A stretch of DNA of 8,036 nt from a bacterium (GTDB lineage Bacteria; DRYD01; JALUEN01). Shown here one piece after another: positions 1 to 5,735 of this stretch. A program made the position numbers and the translations under genes. The stretch is from contig JALUEN010000229.1 of NCBI GenBank assembly GCA_027052755.1, forward strand, positions 1-8,036, in the 5' to 3' direction. The notes beneath the pieces are model-generated. The model searched no databases, was not told the origin of the DNA, and saw nothing but the letters and a program-made list of their open reading frames with translations. Position 1 is the stretch's first letter. Each line of letters begins with the position of its first letter.

Positions 1-447
1 CCCATCAACAGGGCTTCTAAGGTATTGCATAAAACTGAGGCCTTCTATTATCCCTAGAGGATCCCCTTTCTTAAGCTCTTTACCCTCGTATAGCTCTATA
101 ACTTCATTAGGGGCGATAACATTTCGGAAGACACCGACGATACGGGATCTAACTTCAACTAGCTTTCTACCTTCCTCATGATCCTTTACCTTTTCCTCAG
201 TCTCAGTTAATTCCTGGGACTCTGATTCCCTAACTTCAGGCTCGCCGTAGAGGTATAGATCTAGATACGGTTTCTCCCTGTAAGCCTGAAGTAGTTCCGA
301 GGCTCGCTCATAGTGCTTCTCAGGCTCCATGGATAGCTCTATCTCAAGATCGTTCACCTTAAGTAAGAGCTCCCCGCCACCTATATCCTCCAAGTCTTCA
401 ATTAAGCCTTCTATTAAGCTTCTATAGAGCTTTAGTTCATCGTTCAT
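1..447 (-). CDS. Biotin-carboxyl-carrier-like protein lacking the biotinyl lysine (partial, 3' end outside window)
   Basis: The first 149 residues are visible and the C-terminus lies beyond the window edge. Residues 1-45 resemble the N-terminal segment of AccB proteins (a short helix followed by LLLKVNDLEIELS). Residues 62-95 form an acidic, hydrophilic linker. From about residue 97 a biotinyl/lipoyl-domain fold begins (VRSRIVGVF, then GKELKKGDPLGIIEG). The hairpin that normally carries EAMKxM reads EGLSFMQYLRSPVDG (135-149) and aligns without gaps to BCCP hairpins, with Ser138 (bases 34-36) at the lysine position. It therefore cannot be biotinylated there; lipoylation is also not expected, as there is no lysine in the hairpin. 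The start ATG lies 12 bases after the stop of the DAO-family gene, and its Shine-Dalgarno sequence (AGGAGGGG, 454-461) overlaps that stop, which implies translational coupling. By analogy with plant BADC proteins it could be a non-catalytic partner of acetyl-CoA carboxylase; that role is inference. Confidence 0.82.
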   Translation of the reverse strand, partial: MNDELKLYRSLIEGLIEDLEDIGGGELLLKVNDLEIELSMEPEKHYERASELLQAYREKPYLDLYLYGEPEVRESESQELTETEEKVKDHEEGRKLVEVRSRIVGVFRNVIAPNEVIELYEGKELKKGDPLGIIEGLSFMQYLRSPVDG

Positions 448-453
448 ATCATT

Positions 454-461
454 CCCCTCCT
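454..461 (-). promoter_or_regulatory. Ribosome binding site overlapping the upstream stop codon
   Basis: AGGAGGGG lies 6 bases before the ATG of the biotin-carrier-like gene. It shares bases with the TAG stop (460-462) of the DAO-family dehydrogenase gene, so ribosomes ending on one gene can start the next. It also fixes the start of the partial gene. Confidence 0.7.
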
Positions 462-1632
462 AGACAACCATAGGTTCAAACACTAGCTTACCCTCTTCAA
501 ACCTCTCTGGTCTCAGCGAGGATACATCTATAGATGGTTTCTTCCCTATGATCATCTCAGCTATTAGCTTACCAGTTATAGGGGCCAACATGAAACCGTG
601 TCCTGAGAACCCAACGCTCATATAAAATCCTTTAACGTACCTAGATTCGCCAAGTATCGGATGCCTATCAGGTGTAACAGCGTAGTAGCCCGCCCAGTGT
701 CTTAATAGCCTTACCTCCCTAAGCGCAGGTAAAAGCTTGGTTACCTTCTGAGCCATAATGTAAGGGAACTTCCAGGTGAGGGAGTATTGATCCTTAGGAT
801 GTGCGTAAGGTTCAGGTCCCATTCCCATTATAAACGATCCGTTAGGTCTCTGTTGCATGTAAAAGTTTCCAGAAAAACTTATAACCATAGGATCCAAGAT
901 TCTAGGCACAGGTTCTGTAACAACTATCTCATGAGCTTCAGGCTCAACAGGTATTGACAAACCCACCATTTGAGCTATATCCCTCGCCCAAGGTCCTGCT
1001 GCGTTGACAACCACTTTGGTGGATATGTATCCCTTTGAGGTTTGAACACCTTCCACTCTATCGCCTCTAGCCTCAATACCTGTAACCTTAGTTCTAAAGT
1101 AGAAGTTGACTCCTAGCCTCTTGGCTCCTTCTATATACGCTAAGGTGGTTAGGAATGGGTCAGCATGTCCATCTCTGTGGTGATAGGTAAATCCTACGGC
1201 GTTAGAGATATCCAGAGCAGGGAATCTCTCCTTTACCTCATCATGCGAGAGGATAACGGAGTTTATGCCTAACGAGTTCTGGAGCTGAACGTTTCTCTTG
1301 AGCTGTTGGAACTCGGAATCAAGGTAAGCTACGATGAGGTACCCGCCTTGGTGAAGTCCTATATCCATGCCCAGCTCATCTGATAGGGTTTCAAATATAT
1401 CCAGCGAGGCTTTCGCTAGTTTACAATTAAGCTCTCCGCCCCACTGAGCTCTGATACCTGCAGCACATCGTCCAGTAGAGCCTGTTAAGAGATCACCAGC
1501 GTCAAGAACCAGAACATCTCTTACACCCATCTTAGCTAGGTTATAAGCTATTGAAGCGCCTTGAACTCCAGAGCCAACGATAACCACGTCAGCCGTTTTA
1601 GGCAGTCCCTTAGATAACTCCCCTGACACCAC
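460..1632 (-). CDS. FAD-dependent DAO-family dehydrogenase, catalytic (beta) subunit, L-proline dehydrogenase / sarcosine oxidase beta type
   Basis: This 390-residue protein is a soluble flavoprotein expected to oxidise a secondary amine or imino acid (proline, sarcosine, hydroxyproline or similar). The FAD-binding Rossmann motif is VIVGSGVQG (17-25), followed by the GSTGRCAAGIR segment (51-61). Family signatures follow: a DGHADPF stretch (154-160), NAAGPWA (210-216), LRHWAGYYAVTPDRHPILG (310-328) and VGFSGHGFMLAP (340-351). These closely resemble, from memory, the beta subunit of the Pyrococcus dye-linked L-proline dehydrogenase, as does the length. GlpA-type glycerol-3-phosphate dehydrogenases are longer, which makes that assignment less likely, though the organophosphate transporter in the operon keeps it open. 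The start is GTG at 1632 or the next GTG at 1629, behind an AAAGGGGGA ribosome site. It sits last of the five complex genes, 78 bases after the BFD-like gene. Family is confident; substrate is not. Confidence 0.88.
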   Translation of the reverse strand: MVSGELSKGLPKTADVVIVGSGVQGASIAYNLAKMGVRDVLVLDAGDLLTGSTGRCAAGIRAQWGGELNCKLAKASLDIFETLSDELGMDIGLHQGGYLIVAYLDSEFQQLKRNVQLQNSLGINSVILSHDEVKERFPALDISNAVGFTYHHRDGHADPFLTTLAYIEGAKRLGVNFYFRTKVTGIEARGDRVEGVQTSKGYISTKVVVNAAGPWARDIAQMVGLSIPVEPEAHEIVVTEPVPRILDPMVISFSGNFYMQQRPNGSFIMGMGPEPYAHPKDQYSLTWKFPYIMAQKVTKLLPALREVRLLRHWAGYYAVTPDRHPILGESRYVKGFYMSVGFSGHGFMLAPITGKLIAEMIIGKKPSIDVSSLRPERFEEGKLVFEPMVV

Positions 1633-1710
1633 CTATTCCCCCTTTTGATAATACTCTTAGGTGTCCCAAGGCATCTAAATCCCTTGCTGAGCTAACCTGA
1701 GGATGAGAGG

Positions 1711-1974
1711 TTAATCTGAGGTGAAAGCTCCAAGTTCTACACCTACTGCCGGAGGTCTACCTGTAGGGGAGCCGATCTCATCTATTGATTTCCCTGTCAT
1801 CCTAGCTAGCTCTCGCTGAACGATAGGGATACAAGTCCTGCCTTGGCAGGGGCCCATCCCTAATCTAAGGATTCTTCTGAGATCTTCTAGGGAGGTATAG
1901 CCTCTACTGATCCACTCCCTGACCTCCTGAAGCGTAACATCCTCACACCTACATACTATAATTGGATCTGACAT
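1711..1974 (-). CDS. BFD-like [2Fe-2S] protein, free-standing
   Basis: An 87-residue protein (from the ATG) that should bind one [2Fe-2S] cluster and relay electrons inside the dehydrogenase complex. The bacterioferritin-associated-ferredoxin pattern is clear: CRC near the N-terminus and GPCQGRTC about 32 residues later, giving C-x-C...C-x4-C. The conserved helix in between contains RGYTSLEDLRRILRLGMG. In opine oxidase, HcnB and archaeal proline dehydrogenase alpha subunits this module is the C-terminal domain of the FAD/NAD subunit; here it is a separate gene two places downstream of that subunit. A GTG two codons upstream (1980) is in frame but sits only one base from the AAGGAGG site (1982-1988), whereas the ATG at 1974 has 7 bases of spacing, so I chose ATG. 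The tail (TGRPPAVGVELGAF) is proline- and glycine-rich, as in fused homologues. Confidence 0.87.
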   Translation of the reverse strand: MSDPIIVCRCEDVTLQEVREWISRGYTSLEDLRRILRLGMGPCQGRTCIPIVQRELARMTGKSIDEIGSPTGRPPAVGVELGAFTSD

Positions 1975-1981
1975 AGGCACT

Positions 1982-1988
1982 CCTCCTT
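1982..1988 (-). promoter_or_regulatory. Ribosome binding site of the BFD-like gene
   Basis: AAGGAGG stands 7 bases before the ATG at 1974 and immediately before the in-frame GTG at 1980, which supports the ATG start. Confidence 0.7.
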
Positions 1989-2007
1989 TTCAGGAGAGCT
2001 CCACTCC

Positions 2008-2544
2008 TTATTCGCCTCCCTTGACCTTTATAGCCCTGACCGTCATCTCAAACCCCTTAGGAACTTTAACCCAGATCACCTTAGTCCCATCCCTAGATGG
2101 CTCTGTAACGTTTAGTACCTCACCTTCTACGACGGGTTTCCCAGTTCTATCTAAGCAGTCAACCACCTCTCCTACCTTAGGTACTGGGTACATCTCATAG
2201 GGCAGTTTCACGATAGAGTAATCAGCTGGCGTCTTATCTATGACGAAACAGGCCAAACCAGGACATTTAGAGACACAGATAGTACATCCGGTACACAGGT
2301 CATAGTTAACCTTAGGGATAGCGGTAAGAGGTTCAACCTTGATAGCACCTGTTGGGCACGATGTATGACATGGGTTACACGGGATCTCCTGCGGGCATTC
2401 TATAACGACTAGACCTGCCCGCTTTTCCCTCCAGAGATCCTCAGGGGGTACAGAGATTAAGTCTAGATTACTTTCAGGGTCTAAAACACCACTCCAGAAG
2501 CTCACCTGCTCGTCAGGTGGTATAAGGTTTGAGAGCTTAGACAT
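2008..2544 (-). CDS. Two-cluster 4Fe-4S ferredoxin-like subunit with C-terminal beta-rich domain
   Basis: A 178-residue electron-transfer subunit. Two [4Fe-4S] motifs are visible: Cys50, 56, 59, 63 (ECPQEIPCNPCHTSCP) and Cys84, 87, 90, 94 (CTGCTICVSKCP). The first has C-x5-C-x2-C-x3-CP spacing instead of the usual C-x2-C start; I recall the IPCNPC form from ferredoxins encoded beside proline/hydroxyproline-type dehydrogenases. An N-terminal extension (1-45) precedes the clusters. Residues 110-178 have no cluster motif and look beta-rich (KVGEVVDCLDRTGKPVVEGE, then VKVPKGFEMTVRAIKV), perhaps a docking domain. It corresponds by position to the small FeS subunit of multi-subunit proline dehydrogenases. 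The ATG follows an AAGGGGTGAT ribosome site. It starts 39 bases after the FAD/NAD gene and ends 27-33 bases before the BFD-like gene. Confidence 0.87.
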   Translation of the reverse strand: MSKLSNLIPPDEQVSFWSGVLDPESNLDLISVPPEDLWREKRAGLVVIECPQEIPCNPCHTSCPTGAIKVEPLTAIPKVNYDLCTGCTICVSKCPGLACFVIDKTPADYSIVKLPYEMYPVPKVGEVVDCLDRTGKPVVEGEVLNVTEPSRDGTKVIWVKVPKGFEMTVRAIKVKGGE

Positions 2545-2583
2545 TCCTTATCACCCCTTACTCCAATCCCTTAAAGGTCTAAG

Positions 2584-3723
2584 TTAGCCTCCCCAGGTAA
2601 CCAAAACTTCCTCAAGCCCTTTTCTAACCTTAGAGCTAACCTCTGCCTCTCTCAGGTAACCTAACCTAGCCCAGAGCTGATCTATCTCTCGCTTAGCTTC
2701 CTCCTCTGAGATATACCCTAGCCACTTAGCTACGCTAGTTGAGGCTATCTGTCCCTCTATCATAGCGGTTGAAGCCTCCTCTATGCCAGCTGAATCACCT
2801 GCTACCCATATCCAGCTCTGGGAGGTTCTCATCTCTCTATCCCTAAGAGGGACAAATCCCCCCATGAAGGCTACGTATTTCATCTTCACGTTAGCCTGTC
2901 TGAGCAGATCCACTGTAGGGGTAAGCCCGACAGATATACCTATCAGATCACACTCTACTTGGTATTTATCCTTAAGTCCGTCCGGGGTTATCTCAGCTAT
3001 GACAGCACCCTCTACCTTTTCCTTACCTATAGCTCTAGAGATCGTGTGTTTTAGGAGTATGGGAACTCCATAGCGTCTAACCTTCGCTGCGTGGACCCAC
3101 CATCCCCCTATCCTATCCATCGCCTCTAAGATAGCAATTACTTCCACTCCTGCCTGAAGAAGCTGGTAGGCCACGATAAGACCGATGTTGCCTGCCCCGA
3201 CGATGAGCGCTCTTTTACCGGGTTTAACTCCATACTGATTCATCAGAGTTTGTATCCCACCAGCGCCGTATATCCCAGGAAGGTCATTGTTAGGAAAAGG
3301 TAGCATTCTCTCCTGAGCACCAGTAGCGATAATCATGGCTTTAGGTTTAATTGGGAATACTTTTCCTGATAGTTGACTGAGCAGAACTATCCTCTCAGGG
3401 TAAACAGCTATAGCCGTGGTGCTGAGGTAAACCTCCAACTGACCGCTTCCCTTGAAAGGAGTCAGCTCTTTGATCAGTTCCTGGGCTATCCTAAATCCTC
3501 TAGTTCCTGCCCTCTCCAGTGATGAGCCGAAGAACTTGTGAGTTTGTTTAACTAACTGTCCGCCTAGCTCAAGTCCGCTCTCAACTAGCGTAACCTTTAA
3601 ACCTAGCTTAAGGGCCTGAAGTGCAGCTGATAAGCCTGCAGGGCCTCCTCCTACGATCAGGAGCTGGGTTTCCCTTATATCCGGAAAGCTATATCCAAAT
3701 ATCTCAGCGGGGCTCTTAGACAT
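2584..3723 (-). CDS. FAD/NAD-binding oxidoreductase, alpha-subunit core of a proline dehydrogenase / opine oxidase (HcnB-like) complex
   Basis: About 379 residues with two nested Rossmann folds. Counting from the GTG at 3732, the first dinucleotide motif is IVGGGPAGLSAALQA (26-40), then ATGAQER (136-142), a second motif VGAGNIGLIVAYQL (178-191) and the closing FAD motif WVAGDSAGIEEASTAMIEGQ (309-328). There is no CxxC redox-active disulfide, so it is not a thioredoxin-reductase type. The protein ends soon after the FAD motif; the Fer2_BFD domain normally fused to HcnB, OoxA and proline dehydrogenase alpha subunits is missing, because it is encoded separately at 1711-1974. It probably passes electrons between the catalytic flavin subunit and the FeS centres. 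Three in-frame starts exist (GTG 3732, ATG 3729, ATG 3723). The AGGGAG site (3732-3737) is 8 bases from the last, which I chose; it overlaps the preceding gene by 8 bases, suggesting coupled translation. Confidence 0.88.
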   Translation of the reverse strand: MSKSPAEIFGYSFPDIRETQLLIVGGGPAGLSAALQALKLGLKVTLVESGLELGGQLVKQTHKFFGSSLERAGTRGFRIAQELIKELTPFKGSGQLEVYLSTTAIAVYPERIVLLSQLSGKVFPIKPKAMIIATGAQERMLPFPNNDLPGIYGAGGIQTLMNQYGVKPGKRALIVGAGNIGLIVAYQLLQAGVEVIAILEAMDRIGGWWVHAAKVRRYGVPILLKHTISRAIGKEKVEGAVIAEITPDGLKDKYQVECDLIGISVGLTPTVDLLRQANVKMKYVAFMGGFVPLRDREMRTSQSWIWVAGDSAGIEEASTAMIEGQIASTSVAKWLGYISEEEAKREIDQLWARLGYLREAEVSSKVRKGLEEVLVTWGG

Positions 3724-4069
3724 TGTCATCACTCCCTGCTTCTCCCTGTATCAGATTGAGATCTATCTTGCCCAAGCCCCTCTGTCTCTCTATCCTCATA
3801 CCCTCTCTCAGAGGGGTTATGCAAGTTCTAACGTTAGGCACCCCGTCAACCACCATGAAACAGGATGAACACTTACCGATAGCACAGAAGAACCCTCTAG
3901 GCCTATTTAACCTAGTAGAGTACCTGTATACCTTTATCCCATTAGCGTGAAGTGAAGCTGCGATAGGTAGTCCTTCATATCCCCACATCTCCTTACCTTC
4001 AAAATAAAACTTCACTAACTTAGGCCGTTTAGAGGAGAAATCCAGTATCGGGTGTTCCTCAAGCCACAT
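3716..4069 (-). CDS. HcnA-like [2Fe-2S] protein, small subunit of the dehydrogenase complex
   Basis: A 117-residue protein with a plant-ferredoxin-like fold of the HcnA / sarcosine oxidase alpha N-terminal type. After the beta strand KFYFEGKEMWGYEG (20-33) and the IAASLHANGI helix come the cluster ligands Cys62, Cys67, Cys70 and Cys83 (C-x4-C-x2-C-x12-C), then TPLREGMRIERQRG, a conserved closing segment in this family. In single-chain homologues this module is the N-terminal domain of the FAD/NAD alpha subunit; here it is its own gene, overlapping the start of the FAD/NAD gene. The ATG has a near-perfect AAAGGAGGT site 8 bases upstream. It begins 42 bases after the transporter stop. It likely carries electrons from the flavin subunits; it is cytoplasmic, with no signal peptide or membrane segment. 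Confidence 0.87.
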   Translation of the reverse strand: MWLEEHPILDFSSKRPKLVKFYFEGKEMWGYEGLPIAASLHANGIKVYRYSTRLNRPRGFFCAIGKCSSCFMVVDGVPNVRTCITPLREGMRIERQRGLGKIDLNLIQGEAGSDDNV

Positions 4070-4111
4070 AAGGAAGGACCTCCTTTTATCTAAGGTTTCC
4101 TTAAGGAAGAC

Positions 4112-5578
4112 CTAATCCTCTCTAGGCTTAACGTTCCATAGCGTTAGAGCTAGAGCTAGTGATAGCAAGCCAGCTCCTATCCAGAAGGCAAAGGCAGGCC
4201 CAAAGTTAAAGTTAACCTCCCCGTTAATCATCACCTTATTCGTTTCCAAAAGTGTTCCACTTATCCAATCCTGTATAGAAGCTCCCAGGTAGCTAAAGAC
4301 ACCAATAAATCCCATGGCAGCACCTGCAGCGTTTCTAGGACTCAGGTCAACGGCTAGAAGCCCACCGAGGAAAACTAGCAATCCTCCCAACCCTAAACCG
4401 AAAAGAGCTATGGATATAGCAGCCATCAACTTACTTCCCGGAGGGAAAAGGTAGAACCATATAAGACCGGCGTTCATGAGAAGTCCGTATATCAGTATAG
4501 GTACGTTTCTCCTAGAGCCGAAGAAAGTGTCAGACACCCAACCTGAGGAGGCTGAGCCTATGGTGTTGAGAATTGAGTACATACCTAAGATAAACCCTGC
4601 TTCTTCCAGTGAGAACCCTTTTGCCTTCTGGAGGTAGAGCATACCCCAGTTATTGACAGCGTATCTAGCTACGTACATCAAAGCACTGCTTAATCCTAAG
4701 ATCCATATGGCAGGGTTGGTAACCACCTGAAGCTGTTGTTTCCAGATAGGTTCCCTCTTAAGAACCCCTTTCTCATCCCCTCTCTCCTCCTCTTTTGAGG
4801 CTTCATGGTTTTCGGAAGAGCTTGTGTCCTCCTCAGGCTCCTCCCTTTTCTTTGCGTACTTTCTCTTGTACTCCTCAACATGTGGAAGTCCGTAAGTCTG
4901 CGGGCGATCTGACATAAAGATGTACATTAAGATAGCGATGATGATACCTGAGATACCTGCAGCCCAGAAACCATATCTCCAACCGAAGGCAGCAACTATC
5001 ACAGCGGTACCGACAAATGTTAACCCTTCTCCAAGGCTATGAGCCACGCTCCAGATACCGTACATAGTACCTCGTTCCCTAACACTGAACCAGTGGCTTA
5101 TACTAACCACGCTTGGAGCTGAACCCATGGACTGAAACCATCCATTGATCCCCCACATCACCACCAGAAGTGGCACGCTCACCCACTCAAGACCCAGGAT
5201 AGTACCAAGGATGACGTTAAGCAAGGCTGAGACGAACAATCCTGTTGGCATGAACTTCTTTATGTTACTGTTATCAGCTAGGAAACCGTTAATCAGCTTA
5301 CCGAAAGCGTAAGTGAAGAGCATAGCCGAACCCAGATAACCTAGCTGTTGAGCGTTCAGAATTTTCTCATCTATAAGCGGCTGCTTCACAACATTTAAAA
5401 CCAGCCTGCTGACGTAGAAAAAGGTATAACCTATCGTAACAGAGAGGAAGACTCCCCAACGCCTGCGCTCATACTCTCTGCGGATAACCTCAGGGTCATC
5501 TGTGAAGAGTGGTTTATCTGGACCGGTCTTGTAGAAATCAATTATCGGTTTGAGAATAGCCTTCAGGAGGTTCAGCAC
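4112..5578 (-). CDS. Organophosphate:phosphate antiporter family (OPA) MFS transporter, GlpT/UhpT-like
   Basis: An integral membrane protein of about 490 residues with roughly 12 hydrophobic segments split 6+6. The fold and many segments match E. coli GlpT: GYTFFYVSR (53-61, counted from 5587), GWFQSMGSAPS (149-159), HWFSVRERG (165-173), MSDRPQTYGLPHVEEYK (225-241) and LMYVARYAVNNW (303-314). Residues equivalent to the GlpT phosphate-binding arginines (R45, R269) and His165 are all present (Arg61, Arg308, His165), so an anionic, probably phosphorylated, substrate is expected. Glycerol-3-phosphate, hexose phosphate and phosphoglycerate cannot be told apart. The central cytoplasmic loop (about 242-283) is unusually long and highly charged. 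A GTG at 5587 lies inside the AGGAGGT ribosome site, so the GTG at 5578, 8 bases downstream of AGGAGG, is the likelier start. It is the first gene of the operon and probably supplies, or exports products of, the dehydrogenase encoded behind it. Confidence 0.87.
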   Translation of the reverse strand: MLNLLKAILKPIIDFYKTGPDKPLFTDDPEVIRREYERRRWGVFLSVTIGYTFFYVSRLVLNVVKQPLIDEKILNAQQLGYLGSAMLFTYAFGKLINGFLADNSNIKKFMPTGLFVSALLNVILGTILGLEWVSVPLLVVMWGINGWFQSMGSAPSVVSISHWFSVRERGTMYGIWSVAHSLGEGLTFVGTAVIVAAFGWRYGFWAAGISGIIIAILMYIFMSDRPQTYGLPHVEEYKRKYAKKREEPEEDTSSSENHEASKEEERGDEKGVLKREPIWKQQLQVVTNPAIWILGLSSALMYVARYAVNNWGMLYLQKAKGFSLEEAGFILGMYSILNTIGSASSGWVSDTFFGSRRNVPILIYGLLMNAGLIWFYLFPPGSKLMAAISIALFGLGLGGLLVFLGGLLAVDLSPRNAAGAAMGFIGVFSYLGASIQDWISGTLLETNKVMINGEVNFNFGPAFAFWIGAGLLSLALALTLWNVKPRED

Positions 5579-5585
5579 CCTACCC

Positions 5586-5592
5586 ACCTCCT
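5586..5592 (-). promoter_or_regulatory. Ribosome binding site deciding the transporter start
   Basis: AGGAGGT overlaps the first possible GTG (5587) and lies 8 bases before the in-frame GTG at 5578, which argues for the latter as start. Confidence 0.6.
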
Positions 5593-5607
5593 GCTTCGCT
5601 AATTCTT

Positions 5608-5636
5608 ATTGTAATTCAGTTTACTGTTAGCTTAAA
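5608..5636 (-). promoter_or_regulatory. Putative sigma-70-type promoter of the transporter-dehydrogenase operon
   Basis: On the minus strand, TTTAAG (5631-5636, poor -35) is separated by 17 bases from TACAAT (5608-5613, 5 of 6 match to TATAAT). The expected start of transcription is around 5600, giving a short leader before the ribosome site. The weak -35 box touches a palindrome, as in activator-dependent promoters. It is a consensus match by eye only. Confidence 0.45.
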
Positions 5637-5651
5637 CCTTCTCTGAGAAGG
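5637..5651. promoter_or_regulatory. Perfect 15-base palindrome, candidate operator
   Basis: CCTTCTC-T-GAGAAGG is a perfect inverted repeat of 7-base arms around one base. It lies in the divergent region between the transporter operon and mlaE and abuts the -35 box of the minus-strand promoter. The placement suits an activator or repressor dimer; no regulator gene is in the window. It has no following T-run on either strand, so it is not a terminator. Confidence 0.4.
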
Positions 5652-5721
5652 ACCTGAAAGCTAGTGACGGGAGTCCAAACTAGGAGGAAGATAGCCTCCT
5701 TGATTTTAATACCTAAGTACC

Positions 5722-5728
5722 AGGGGGA
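5722..5728 (+). promoter_or_regulatory. Ribosome binding site of mlaE
   Basis: AGGGGGA stands 7 bases before the ATG at 5736. It supports this start over a GTG 24 codons upstream (5664), which has no comparable site. Confidence 0.7.
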
Positions 5729-5735
5729 TTTAGAG

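Noticed and set aside
460..1632. Assignment of the DAO subunit as GlpA glycerol-3-phosphate dehydrogenase
   Set aside because: At 390 residues it is shorter than GlpA-type enzymes, and its signature stretches resemble proline dehydrogenase beta subunits; the transporter alone is not enough to assign it.
2783..3073. Plus-strand open frame of 96 codons opposite the FAD/NAD subunit
   Set aside because: Lies wholly antisense to a well-supported gene, has no ribosome site and no recognisable motif.
3723..3950. Plus-strand open frame of 75 codons opposite the HcnA-like 2Fe-2S gene
   Set aside because: Antisense shadow of a gene with clear cysteine ligands; no family features.
4696..4881. Alternative-frame minus-strand ORF of 61 codons in the transporter's charged loop
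   Set aside because: Its Arg/Lys-rich protein is what a frameshifted reading of the Glu/Lys-rich loop gives; the transporter frame is intact through it.
5664..5735. N-terminal extension of MlaE from a GTG at 5664
   Set aside because: The extra 24 residues are not in the family, and the ATG at 5736 has a well-placed AGGGGGA site.
5700..5735. Sigma-70 promoter for mlaE around TTTAAT (5705-5710)
   Set aside because: No acceptable -35 box at 16-18 bases upstream; the position there is the AGGAGG arm.
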